This document shows, in pieces, positions 51,680-60,051 of a stretch of DNA of 64,000 bases. Every line of letters starts with the position of its first letter. Position 1 is the stretch's first letter. Source of the stretch: Clostridia bacterium (lineage in GTDB: Bacteria; Bacillota; Clostridia; Acetivibrionales; JAFADI01). The translations under genes were made by a program, and so were the position numbers. The stretch spans positions 1 through 64,000 of the forward strand of contig JAOAAU010000009.1 of assembly GCA_026418695.1 (NCBI GenBank), given 5' to 3'. Under the pieces are notes generated by a model, which was not told the DNA's origin, searched no databases, and saw nothing but the letters and a program-made list of their open reading frames with translations.

Positions 51680-52891
51680 TTGCACAATATGAACTATATA
51701 ACCATAATCATACTAGCGATCCTGATACTGCCTGCATTGTTCGGCTTTCTTGAATCCTTTTCAAGAGAACGGCTTCATTATTCCATGGCTTCTTTGCTGG
51801 ATCATGTTGAGTTCCTGTTCAGCTTGATCGCGTCCATCTACCTGACCCGAAGAATATTTTTCGAGCACTCGGGTTCAGACATATTTAATGAGCTGTATAC
51901 GTCAATACCTGAAGGTGTCAAATCCTTTTTTTACGGAAAGGATGTGCTGACTTATCTAATCGTTACACCGATTCTCATGCTTGTAATCACAACCGTCCTG
52001 AGACTTGTTACCGAACCGCTGTACAGGTATGTTGTGATTCCGGTTGCGGATGGTGTGTACAGTGTCATTGATACTTCAGGAAGCTTCATCAAGAGGTTCT
52101 TCGGCGCGGTATGGCAGATTCCCAGATCTTTATTTCTGGTTTTTACTTTTGGCTTGCTGCTGAACTTTTATGCCTATTATTTTCCTACACCAGCGCTTTC
52201 CAAGTGGATGAATGAATCCACGGCATATCAGTTTCTCTATAAAACTGCAATCTTTCCTGCATTAAACTCAAACCTTGCAAAAAAAGTACCTGTGCTGGTG
52301 AATGACTCTTTCAGAGAGATCGGGAAAGTCCTTCCAAGGAATGGACAACAAGGCATTCCGGAGGTTTCAGGACAGTTAAAGGATGAGCTGGCAAAACGCA
52401 ACATCAAAGTAATTGAGTACTTTAACGGAGTAACGCTGGATGAAGCAATCAAATCCTCTCCTGAAATTGACGAAACCGCAAGAAAAATAGTAGGCAACGA
52501 AAAAAACAGCAGAAAAAAAGCTTTCCTATTATATCAATGGGTGAGCCGACATGTTGAATATGATTATGACAAGGCCGATAAGCTGAGCAAAGATCCCAGG
52601 GGAACTTCTTCGGGGGCCATTGAGGCGTTTCAAACAAGAAAAGGTGTCTGCTTTGATTATTCCTGTCTCTACATTGCGATGTGCAGAGCTACTGGCGTCA
52701 AAGTGCGCTTGGTGACAGGATTGGGATACAGCGGAGTTTCCTGGGGGGACCACGCTTGGAACCAAGTATATTACGCCGAGCAGAACCGATGGATCAACGT
52801 GGACACCACCTTTGGAAGTGCCGCGGATTATTTCGATAAGCCGGACTTTAGTGTTGACCATCGGTACGATGAAGTTCAGGGAGAATGGTAA
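51680..52891 (+). CDS. transglutaminase-like membrane protein
   Basis: A 403-residue protein with hydrophobic segments at about 5-24, 47-60, 88-110 and 148-167, and a C-terminal transglutaminase-like domain (about 265-400). The catalytic triad Cys324 (KGVCFDYSC), His358 (GDHAW) and Asp375 (NVDTTFG) is intact. Such domains act as peptidases or amidases, for example on peptidoglycan or peptides; the specific substrate is unknown. TTG start with AAAGGGG 6 bases upstream; an ATG three codons downstream (51689) is less well spaced. Confidence 0.82.
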   Translation: MHNMNYITIIILAILILPALFGFLESFSRERLHYSMASLLDHVEFLFSLIASIYLTRRIFFEHSGSDIFNELYTSIPEGVKSFFYGKDVLTYLIVTPILMLVITTVLRLVTEPLYRYVVIPVADGVYSVIDTSGSFIKRFFGAVWQIPRSLFLVFTFGLLLNFYAYYFPTPALSKWMNESTAYQFLYKTAIFPALNSNLAKKVPVLVNDSFREIGKVLPRNGQQGIPEVSGQLKDELAKRNIKVIEYFNGVTLDEAIKSSPEIDETARKIVGNEKNSRKKAFLLYQWVSRHVEYDYDKADKLSKDPRGTSSGAIEAFQTRKGVCFDYSCLYIAMCRATGVKVRLVTGLGYSGVSWGDHAWNQVYYAEQNRWINVDTTFGSAADYFDKPDFSVDHRYDEVQGEW

Positions 52892-53001
52892 AGAAAAAAG
52901 AAGAAAGATGAAAGTAGAAAGCAGAGAGTAGAATGAAGAATCCAGAAATAAAGCGAAGAGAATAGAATAGAATGAATAAAAGAAGGTAGAGAGTAGTAAT
53001 A
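52888..53001 (+). repeat. purine-rich low-complexity tract
   Basis: About 110 bases of almost pure A/G on the plus strand, with AGAAAG-, AGAATAGAAT- and AGTAGA-like short repeats. It begins right at the transglutaminase stop and marks the left edge of the accessory patch. Confidence 0.7.
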
Positions 53002-53109
53002 TACTGCATTCTCGAGACCGCTGAGCAGATATGACACTTTGACACGATGAATCGGTCTGGCACCGTGCATCAATTTCGATGGATATCTGTAAAGTTCCCT
53101 GCAAGAATT

Positions 53110-53361
53110 TTACAAGACTGATCTATCAGTTAAATCAGAATTTGATATAGCTATATCAACCTGACAATCTCCCTTAAAGTCTTCAGATGTAATTGATAGA
53201 GGGTCCACGGAAGGTGATACACTAAAGCTTTGTGCCATCCGGAAGACTACATCACCGTTTTCTAAAAGTACTAAGACAGATTTATCTGCTCGGTTTGTAA
53301 CAGAAATATCAGGGAAGCCGTCACAATTAAAATCCCCGGATTGTGCATCTACAGGAGCCAA
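53110..53361 (-). pseudogene. FG-GAP/VCBS-repeat protein remnant
   Basis: An open frame of 83 codons that contains FG-GAP-type units: SGDFNCDGFPDISVTNRADKSVLVLLENGD and the following SITSEDFKGDCQVDIAISNSD. These calcium-binding beta-propeller repeats belong to much larger secreted proteins. There is no ribosome site or signal, and an in-frame TAG lies two codons before the TTG. It is a leftover of a deleted gene; an alternative, a small real gene, is less likely. Confidence 0.65.
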
Positions 53362-53519
53362 AAACTACCGAATGAGGATAACCTGTTTTTAAGATTCATA
53401 AATAAATGAAGCCATTTGAAACCTATTTTTACATGTGTTTAGCGAAGTAGTAGTAAAATTGTGGTTCCCATTCTCCAATAATTTCATACACTATTAATAG
53501 ATTATTTGATTGGAGTAAA

Positions 53520-54524
53520 ATGGAAATGTCTTCTGAATGCAATATTAGGGTTTCATTCCTGACATGGAATATTTATCAAGGTTTTAATGTTACACCATTG
53601 TTTGCACCATTAACCCCAGAGCAACTCCCTGAAGTGGTAACACAAGTGTTTCGTCAATTTCTTGCAACGAATTTTCCTGTTCGTGCCAAGGCAATTGCCG
53701 AAGCTATTGCTTCTGAAAAACCTGATCTTATCGGTTTGCAAGAAGCGGCGCGGGTGAAACTGATTATTCCAACTTTCAGAACCGTAACCTATGACTTTAT
53801 AGAGATATTATTGGAAGAGTTAGAGGAACGAGGTTTGAAATACGAAGTTGCGGCTCGTAATAATAATGCAAAGTCAAAACTTCCAGACAGCAATGGGAAT
53901 TTTATACAATTTTTGGATAGGGATGCAATCCTGATTCGTAAAGACCATCAATTGGACGTAATAAGAAGACAGGAAGCTAATTTCCAAACAAATCTAACTG
54001 TACCCATAGCAGGACAACCTTTTACCATACTCCGAGGATGGTCTTCTATCGATGTTAAGATTGATGGAAAAGTTTTCAGAATGATTAATACACGTTTAGA
54101 TCCAACGGTTGAAGCCATACGGAATGCCCAAGCTCTTGAAATTCTTCAAGGACCTGCAAACACGCATTTACCGGTGGTCATTACGGGAGATTTGAATGCC
54201 CCTCCTAATAGCAGTACTATTCATTTGTTTATTAATGCTGGCTTTAAAGATGTATGGGACAAAGTGGGTGAAGGACCGGGGTTTACCGATGAACAGAGTC
54301 CTGATCTTTTAAATGCAATTTCTATGTTGAGTAGAAGACTCGATTATATTTTATATAAAAACGGCTGGGAACCAATTGAAGCAGAATTAGTTGGAGAATC
54401 GCAGAAAGACCGAACAAAAACTGGGCTTTGGCCATCTGATCATGCAGGAGTATCTGCAAGTTTAGATTTAGAAGATCATCATGACCATCACCATGATGAA
54501 AGCAGTATCGAAAGCAGCGATTAA
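53520..54524 (+). CDS. endonuclease/exonuclease/phosphatase-family protein
   Basis: A 334-residue protein of the EEP superfamily. Catalytic motifs are TWNIYQG (Asn) at about 15-21, GLQEA (Glu) at about 73-77, GDLNAPP (Asp/Asn) at about 222-228, and SDHAG (Asp-His) at about 303-307. The fold cleaves phosphodiesters: DNase, sphingomyelinase or inositol phosphatase types. No signal peptide is seen, and the C-terminal tail is His-rich (DHHDHHHDES). It is isolated, between remnants and YmaF, and looks like a transferred gene. GGAG with a short spacing precedes the ATG. Confidence 0.8.
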   Translation: MEMSSECNIRVSFLTWNIYQGFNVTPLFAPLTPEQLPEVVTQVFRQFLATNFPVRAKAIAEAIASEKPDLIGLQEAARVKLIIPTFRTVTYDFIEILLEELEERGLKYEVAARNNNAKSKLPDSNGNFIQFLDRDAILIRKDHQLDVIRRQEANFQTNLTVPIAGQPFTILRGWSSIDVKIDGKVFRMINTRLDPTVEAIRNAQALEILQGPANTHLPVVITGDLNAPPNSSTIHLFINAGFKDVWDKVGEGPGFTDEQSPDLLNAISMLSRRLDYILYKNGWEPIEAELVGESQKDRTKTGLWPSDHAGVSASLDLEDHHDHHHDESSIESSD

Positions 54525-54627
54525 CATTTGTACAGGAATGTAAAGGGTGTGTTGCAAAACTACTTTTTTAGGTAGGGTGCGATACTCCCTTTTTATGAGA
54601 ATATAAGAATAATTTCATGGACGTTTT

Positions 54628-54948
54628 TTATGCCAGCGCTGTTTTGATAAATTTTTTTGAGACATACTGCACTTCTTCGAAGGTAAATCCGCTGAATTTG
54701 TGCTCATGGCCATTGTTAAGTTCGAGTATTCCCTCAATTTTGTGAACATGGCCATTGCTTGTCTTGGCAGGTAATCCGGTAAAACCAGAAAAATAGTGGG
54801 TATGGCCGTTATAGGTGCAAATACCCCAAAAATGATGAAAATGGAATAAGTTTACACCGATGGTGCTTTCCGTATACCCTAAAACCCTATGGGTGTGATT
54901 ATTTACCGATTCACATTCTATTTTAAACTCATGCTGATGTAGATTCAT
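54628..54948 (-). CDS. YmaF-family His-rich protein
   Basis: A 106-residue protein of the YmaF family. It has four repeated units ending in a His-x-His pair: NNHTHRVLG, YNGHTHYFSG, SNGHVHKIEG and NNGHEHKFSG, plus HQHEF at the start and FHFHHFWG. The repeats suggest a metal-binding beta structure, but the role is unknown. CTGGAGGAA at 54952-54960 fixes the start at 54948; the open frame extends 26 codons further without a ribosome site. It is convergent with the EEP gene, to which it may be functionally unrelated. Confidence 0.78.
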   Translation of the reverse strand: MNLHQHEFKIECESVNNHTHRVLGYTESTIGVNLFHFHHFWGICTYNGHTHYFSGFTGLPAKTSNGHVHKIEGILELNNGHEHKFSGFTFEEVQYVSKKFIKTALA

Positions 54949-55344
54949 AGGTTCCTCCAGTGAAATTCCATAGCATAAAGCCGGTATTTTGGTTTTATGC
55001 TTTTTGCTTTTATGGAAAGTCTTCATTCGTTTTATTGTATATCCTGCTATTAACTTGTACAGTTCAGAACAAATTATAAGGATTATAAAAAGGAAATCCT
55101 GTCAAACAATACATATTTCAATAGAATATTTTTAAAATGCGCATATTTGAGATTTTTGTTTCTTAAATATGAAGTGTGGTAAATATATTTTGGCTTGGGA
55201 AGCTTATACAAGTTCCTGGGCGAAATTCCTTATTTGTAAGGATAAATCAATAAACTCCTTACAATATTCTGATTCTGAATACGAGATTTTTTAGGAATGA
55301 ATACAAAAAGTTGCTTGATAAATATGAACTCAAGGGGCGAGAAG
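54949..55344. other. 396-base intergenic region before korA
   Basis: AT-rich, no gene supported. It contains the inverted repeat at 55234-55264 and no obvious promoter. Confidence 0.5.
55234..55264 (+). repeat. inverted repeat upstream of korA
   Basis: TTGTAAGGA (55234-55242) and TCCTTACAA (55256-55264) are perfect inverted copies 13 bases apart, 80 bases before korA. Possible operator or 5' stem. Confidence 0.55.
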
Positions 55345-57024
55345 ATGGATTACAACAGGCTGATTGGCGGTGCAGCAGGTCAGGGAATGGACACGCTGGC
55401 TGCAATACTTGAAAGGGTATTGAAGAGAAAAGGATTTGAGATTTTTACTATCCGGGATTACATGTCCAGGGTAAGGGGCGGACATAATTTCATTCAGGTG
55501 CGTTTCGGGCAAAAAGCATTGAACAGCCATAGGGACAACCTGGATGGGATCATTGCACTCAATGAGGAAACCGTCCGAATCCATAGGGAAAGACTGAGTG
55601 AAGAAGGATTTGTCATTTGTGACAAGGAGATTCAGTTTGAGGACAAACGGGTGCTAAGTCTGCCGCTGAAAGAAACGGCGAAAAGCATCGGCAATGTCAA
55701 AGCCATGGGAAGTACTGCTTTAGGGGTTTTGTTCAAACTCTTTGGAATGGACGATTCACTCGTCGAAGATGTACTGAACCTGACTTTTGAACGGGAAGAT
55801 ATTGCAAAGCAGAATTTCATGGCCATCACTAAGGGGTTTGAATTGGTGGAATCCAAATACGAATCAATTCCCTTAAAGGATCAGGGGAAAATTCTGATCA
55901 ACGGGAATCAGGCGATTGCACTGGGTGCATTAGCAGCAGGGTGTAAGTTTTATTCCGCGTACCCGATGACGCCTTCCACCAGTATCATGAATTACCTGGC
56001 AACGAAGATGGATGAGGCTGAAATTGTTGTTGAACAGGCTGAAGACGAAATCGCAGCGATTAATATGGCTATAGGCGCTTCTTATGCAGGCGTAAGGGCC
56101 ATGACCGGCACTTCCGGCGGCGGTTTTGCATTGAAGGTAGAAGCGGTTGGACTTTCAGGAATGCAGGAGATCCCATTGGTCATAGCGGAAATCCAGAGGC
56201 CTGGACCGACGACCGGTTTGCCAACCAGAACGGAACAGGCAGATTTACGGTTTGTTGTTTCCTGTGCTCCGGGAGAGTTCCCGAAGATGGTCATTGCACT
56301 GAGGAATCCTGAAGATGCGTTCTATCAGACCGTCAGGGCATTCAACCTGGCAGACAAATATCAAATGCCTGTGATCCTGCTGGGAGATCAGTATCTGGCG
56401 GATTATACCACTACCACTGCACCTTTTGATTTTGGTAAAGTTGAAATCAACAGGTATTTAAGTAATGAAGCCTATACCGGGGACAAGGAATACAGGAGAT
56501 ATGAAATCACTGAAAATGGGATTTCACCAAGAATAATTCCCGGGAAAGTGCCGGGAAAAGTTGTCCTGGTGGATAGCGATGAACATGATGAGTCCGGTCA
56601 TATTACCGAATCTGCGGAAGTCAGGGTCAAAATGAATGACAAAAGGATGCGGAAACTTGAGCAGCTGAAAACCGAGCTGCTGGAACCGGAATTTATCGGC
56701 GGCGAAGAATTCGATACCCTCCTTCTGGCATGGGGATCCTTATACGGACCCGTAAAGGAAGCGGTTGACCAGTTAAACAGCAGTAGTACCAAAAGGTTTG
56801 CAGCCCTGGTTTTTGGTGATATCTGGCCATTGCCTCAAAAGCTTCTGACAGAGAAAGCAAAGAACGCAAAAAAGATTATCAATATCGAACAGAATGCTAC
56901 TGGCCAGCTGGCGGCCTTAATCATGGAAGAGACGGGAATCAAGTGCAGCCGGAATATTTTGAAGTACGACGGACGGCCGATTTCTGCACAAGAGATCTAT
57001 ACAAAGCTGAAGGGAGGGATGTAA
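55345..57024 (+). CDS. korA: 2-oxoacid:acceptor oxidoreductase subunit alpha (gamma-alpha fusion)
   Basis: A 559-residue protein in which the gamma domain (residues about 1-180, with IGGAAGQGMDTLAAIL and YMSRVRGGHNFIQVRFG) is fused to the alpha domain (about 185-559, starting KILINGNQAIALGALAAGCKF and with AYPMTPSTSIMNYL). It oxidises a 2-oxoacid such as 2-oxoglutarate or a branched-chain acid to acyl-CoA and reduced ferredoxin. The start at 55345 follows AAGGGGCGAG; an upstream in-frame ATG at 55297 has no ribosome site. korB follows within 3 bases. This enzyme is distinct from the vorDBAC complex. Confidence 0.9.
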   Translation: MDYNRLIGGAAGQGMDTLAAILERVLKRKGFEIFTIRDYMSRVRGGHNFIQVRFGQKALNSHRDNLDGIIALNEETVRIHRERLSEEGFVICDKEIQFEDKRVLSLPLKETAKSIGNVKAMGSTALGVLFKLFGMDDSLVEDVLNLTFEREDIAKQNFMAITKGFELVESKYESIPLKDQGKILINGNQAIALGALAAGCKFYSAYPMTPSTSIMNYLATKMDEAEIVVEQAEDEIAAINMAIGASYAGVRAMTGTSGGGFALKVEAVGLSGMQEIPLVIAEIQRPGPTTGLPTRTEQADLRFVVSCAPGEFPKMVIALRNPEDAFYQTVRAFNLADKYQMPVILLGDQYLADYTTTTAPFDFGKVEINRYLSNEAYTGDKEYRRYEITENGISPRIIPGKVPGKVVLVDSDEHDESGHITESAEVRVKMNDKRMRKLEQLKTELLEPEFIGGEEFDTLLLAWGSLYGPVKEAVDQLNSSSTKRFAALVFGDIWPLPQKLLTEKAKNAKKIINIEQNATGQLAALIMEETGIKCSRNILKYDGRPISAQEIYTKLKGGM

Positions 57025-57026
57025 CC

Positions 57027-57878
57027 ATGGGAGAATGCAAGTTTTGTACTTCCGAAACGGCATGGTGCCCGGGCTGCGGGGACTTGAACATTCTGGACGC
57101 ACTGAAGGAAGCTTTGAACAGGCTGGGACGCGAACCGCATGAGGTTCTGGTAGTCGGCGGTATCGGGCAGGCGGCTAAGACTCCTCAGTATATCAATACC
57201 AACGGATTTTGCGGACTTCATGGGAGAGCAGTGCCTCCGGCCATTGCTGCAAAAATTGCAAATAAAGACCTGACAGTGATTATCGATTCCGGGGACGGAG
57301 ATACCTACGGTGAAGGCGGCAACCATTTCATTCATAATATAAGAAGGAATGTGGACATTACACATTTTGTACATGATAATCAGATTTACGGACTGACAAA
57401 AGGGCAGGCTTCTCCGACAACCGATGTAGGGCATGTCACCGAGGTTCAACCGGACGGGTCCATCAATACGCCGATGAATCCTTTACTGCTGGCTTTATCT
57501 CTGGGGGCGGGCTTTGTAGCCAGAGCTTTCAGCGGGGACAAGGAACACCTTGTTTCTATCATGCTTGAAGCCATTCAGTTTAGGGGCTATGCACTGGTGG
57601 ATATCCTGCAGCCTTGTGTCAGCTTTAATAAGGTCAATACCTTCCAATGGTACAGCAAAAGGGTTTATAAGCTGGATGAAAGCTATCCGGCATCAAACCG
57701 GCTGGCAGCCATGGAAAAAGCCATGGAGTGGGGCGAAAGGATTCCTTTGGGGATTTTGTACAAAGAAGAAAAACCCACATATCATGACCGGATTCCTTAC
57801 TTAAAAGAAGGTCCTTCCTTAATAGACCGTGAGGTGGACCGGAAGAAAATTGTTGGTTTTATGGAGGACTTTAAGTAA
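57027..57878 (+). CDS. korB: 2-oxoacid:ferredoxin oxidoreductase subunit beta
   Basis: A 283-residue beta subunit. CPGCGD is at 14-19, the thiamine diphosphate motif is GDGDTYGEGGNH at about 89-100 and NQIYGLTKGQASPTT at about 118-132 is typical. Together with the fused KorA it forms a two-subunit enzyme of the class common in archaea and Clostridia. The start at 57027 has GGGAGGG upstream; the longer open frame overlaps korA. It lies 3 bases behind korA. Confidence 0.9.
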   Translation: MGECKFCTSETAWCPGCGDLNILDALKEALNRLGREPHEVLVVGGIGQAAKTPQYINTNGFCGLHGRAVPPAIAAKIANKDLTVIIDSGDGDTYGEGGNHFIHNIRRNVDITHFVHDNQIYGLTKGQASPTTDVGHVTEVQPDGSINTPMNPLLLALSLGAGFVARAFSGDKEHLVSIMLEAIQFRGYALVDILQPCVSFNKVNTFQWYSKRVYKLDESYPASNRLAAMEKAMEWGERIPLGILYKEEKPTYHDRIPYLKEGPSLIDREVDRKKIVGFMEDFK

Positions 57879-58212
57879 AAACATAGAACTAAGGAAGAAG
57901 AACGAAGAATATAAAATAAATAAAAAGAGCAGGTAAAGAAGAAAACTAATGATGTGGTAAAGCGTGGAAATAAAGTGAATATGAATTTAGATCATCAAAT
58001 TCATTTGACGTTCCTCATGAGATTGGCGCAATTAATTGCATTACTTTGATGGATTATTGAATTTCTATATTTGTCTTTTGATTCGCGTATTCCAACTCAT
58101 CGTGCTTTCACTAACATTGAATACAATATTTTAATCTTCGATCTATATTCTTAAATCTAAGCTCATAATTCTAAGTTCTTAATTCTTAATTCAATTTACG
58201 GGAGGGTAAAAA
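57879..58212. repeat. low-complexity intergenic tract
   Basis: After korB comes a purine-rich stretch (57885-57950) with AAGAAG/GAATAT-like units, and before the rubrerythrin gene a pyrimidine-biased stretch (about 58125-58195) with repeated TAATTCTTAATTC-like heptamers. No gene is supported. The style matches the tract at 52888. Confidence 0.6.
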
Positions 58213-58806
58213 ATGAAGAGTTTAAAAGGAACCAAGACTTTGGAAAACTTGATGAAAGCTTTTGCAGGTGAGTCACAGGCGCGTAATCGGTATACTTTTT
58301 ATGCATCCATCGCAAATAAGGAAGGTTTTAGACAGATCGAAGGAATCTTTACTGAAACCGCGGACAATGAAAAGGAGCATGCCAAGAAATTTTACAAGCT
58401 GATTCTGGCAGGTATGGATGGCGAACTTCCTGCAGCTGTTGAGATCAACGCGGTTTATCCTGTTGCTCAGGCGACCACAGTTGATAACTTAAAGGCGGCT
58501 GCAGCGGGCGAAAATGAGGAATGGACTCAGCTATATCCTGAGTTTGCTCAAATTGCAGCAGAGGAAGGTTTCCCTGAAGTTTCCGCAGCTTTCAAAATGA
58601 TTGCAGCGGTAGAAGAGCGGCATGAAGCAAGATACAGGAAGCTTGCAGCAAACATCGAAAATGGGACTGTATTCAAGAAGGATGAAAAAGTTCTGTGGAA
58701 ATGCAGAAACTGCGGATATGTTCACGAAGGAGAAGGAGCTCCGGACCTGTGTCCTGCCTGTCAGCACCCCAAAGCTCACTTTGAAGTGTTTGTTGAGAAT
58801 TATTAA
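58213..58806 (+). CDS. rbr: rubrerythrin
   Basis: A 197-residue non-haem iron peroxidase. The four-helix diiron domain (about 1-150) has Glu ligands in MKAFAGESQARNRY and ETADNEKEHAKKF and in the second half EEWTQLYPEF and AAVEERHEARY. The C-terminal rubredoxin domain (about 158-197) has CRNCGYVHEG and CPACQHP. It reduces hydrogen peroxide with electrons from rubredoxin or NADH oxidoreductase. Ribosome site GGGAGGG. A terminator follows. Confidence 0.95.
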   Translation: MKSLKGTKTLENLMKAFAGESQARNRYTFYASIANKEGFRQIEGIFTETADNEKEHAKKFYKLILAGMDGELPAAVEINAVYPVAQATTVDNLKAAAAGENEEWTQLYPEFAQIAAEEGFPEVSAAFKMIAAVEERHEARYRKLAANIENGTVFKKDEKVLWKCRNCGYVHEGEGAPDLCPACQHPKAHFEVFVENY

Positions 58807-58816
58807 GCAAAAATAC

Positions 58817-58844
58817 AAAACCAGTCTTAAAAGACTGGTTTTTT
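58817..58844 (+). terminator. rho-independent terminator of rbr
   Basis: A 12-bp stem (58817-58828 with 58831-58842), AA loop, followed by T. Confidence 0.88.
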
Positions 58845-58914
58845 GCGTTTTATAGCATTTATTTACTCGTAAAAATGTCCTAGATTTATTTCCCTGATCT
58901 GGGGTGGCCGTTTC

Positions 58915-58944
58915 ATTGACATAAAGTCAATAAAATATTAAGAT
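58915..58944 (+). promoter_or_regulatory. promoter with inverted repeat for the xylose-sensing operon
   Basis: TTGACA (58916-58921), 17-base spacer, TAAGAT (58939-58944). The -35 is part of the inverted repeat ATTGAC-ATAAA-GTCAAT (58915-58931). Confidence 0.6.
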
Positions 58945-58959
58945 TGAAAGGAGGAAAAA

Positions 58960-58974
58960 ATGCTGCTTCTATAA
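58960..58974 (+). other. four-codon leader ORF (MLLL) with perfect ribosome site
   Basis: AAAGGAGG at 58948-58955 precedes ATG CTG CTT CTA TAA. The mini-ORF begins about ten bases from the predicted RNA 5' end and ends 36 bases before the sensor gene's start, whose own site (GAGGGC, ten-base spacing) is weaker. It could couple or buffer translation; chance cannot be excluded. Confidence 0.4.
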
Positions 58975-59010
58975 TGAAAAACAAATTATAGGGCTTGAGG
59001 GCGTTCGTAT

Positions 59011-60051
59011 ATGAGAAGGTTTTATATTCTGATTATCATTGTTATATCTCTTATTTTCGTTTCAGCATTCGTGTTTTCAAATGTATATTTTCAAAACAGC
59101 AGTGCGATCTTAGCTTCAGATAATAAGGGGATTCTGGATAAGGCAAGGAAACCTGAGTATCACTTTGTTTTTATTGCTCAAAATACAGATGACCCCTTTT
59201 GGCAGACTGTGAATAGAGGAGCGATGGAAGCAGCGAAGGAATTGAATGTAGCTGTTGAGTTCAATGGACCGCGGTTCACCAACATCACAGAGGAGCTGCA
59301 ATATTTGGATATCGCTATTGCTTCGAAGGTAGATGGAATTGCAACACATGTTCTGGACGAAGCTCTTTTTGAGCCATATATCAATAAGGCCGTTCAAAAC
59401 AAAATCCCTGTAGTTACTGTAGAGAATGATGTAAAAAACAGTGCAAGATCGTCTTTTATCGGTACAAACAGTTACATGCTGGGAACCGAAGGAGGCAAGC
59501 TGTTGGCGGAGGCTACCGGCGGGAGAGCAAAAGTTGCAGTGATTCTCAATAATTACAATAATTCGGAAGAAAGTATCACTACGACACAAAATCTAAGGAT
59601 TAAAGGTTTTAGAGATGCTGTGAAAAATTATCCTGAGATTGAAATCAAGACGATCCATGTATCCAAACAGGGCATATTCAGTGCGGAAGAAGTAACCACC
59701 AATATATTAAATCAGTTTCCCGACGTGAATGCAATTCTGTGTACTACATCCAAAGATACTATTGGGGCGGCTCAAGTCATCGTAGATTTTAACAAGGTAG
59801 GAGATATCTCCATCATTGGCTATGATGATATGCCCGATATTCTTCGATATGTTGAAAAAGGGGTCGTCTATGGAACGGTCACCAGCAATCCCTTAAATAT
59901 CGGTTACGAGACAGTAAAAGCGCTGGTAGATATCAAGAGAAAACAGGGAGCCTCTGCGTATATAGATGCAGGAGTACACGTGATTAATAGGAAGAACGTG
60001 AAGGATTATATGAACAACATGCAAAAGATGGTGGATCAGGAAGGTAAATGA
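59011..60051 (+). CDS. membrane-anchored sugar-binding sensor (XylFII-like)
   Basis: A 346-residue periplasmic-binding-type protein (Peripla_BP_4). It has an N-terminal membrane anchor (about 5-24) without lipobox cysteine, so it stays tethered, and two ligand-binding lobes starting HFVFIAQNTDDPFWQTVNRGAMEAA (about 51-75), with VDGIATHVLDEALF and IIGYDDMP. In this context, followed by a LytS-type kinase and YesN regulator and a XylF lipoprotein, it corresponds to the XylFII-type sensor known from Clostridium beijerinckii. It would hand the xylose signal to the kinase. It overlaps the kinase gene by four bases. Confidence 0.85.
   Translation: MRRFYILIIIVISLIFVSAFVFSNVYFQNSSAILASDNKGILDKARKPEYHFVFIAQNTDDPFWQTVNRGAMEAAKELNVAVEFNGPRFTNITEELQYLDIAIASKVDGIATHVLDEALFEPYINKAVQNKIPVVTVENDVKNSARSSFIGTNSYMLGTEGGKLLAEATGGRAKVAVILNNYNNSEESITTTQNLRIKGFRDAVKNYPEIEIKTIHVSKQGIFSAEEVTTNILNQFPDVNAILCTTSKDTIGAAQVIVDFNKVGDISIIGYDDMPDILRYVEKGVVYGTVTSNPLNIGYETVKALVDIKRKQGASAYIDAGVHVINRKNVKDYMNNMQKMVDQEGK

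Noticed and set aside
54543-54575. GGGTGTGTTGCAAAAC-like sequence resembling an insertion-sequence end
   Set aside because: Single short match with no second inverted end, target duplication or transposase nearby.
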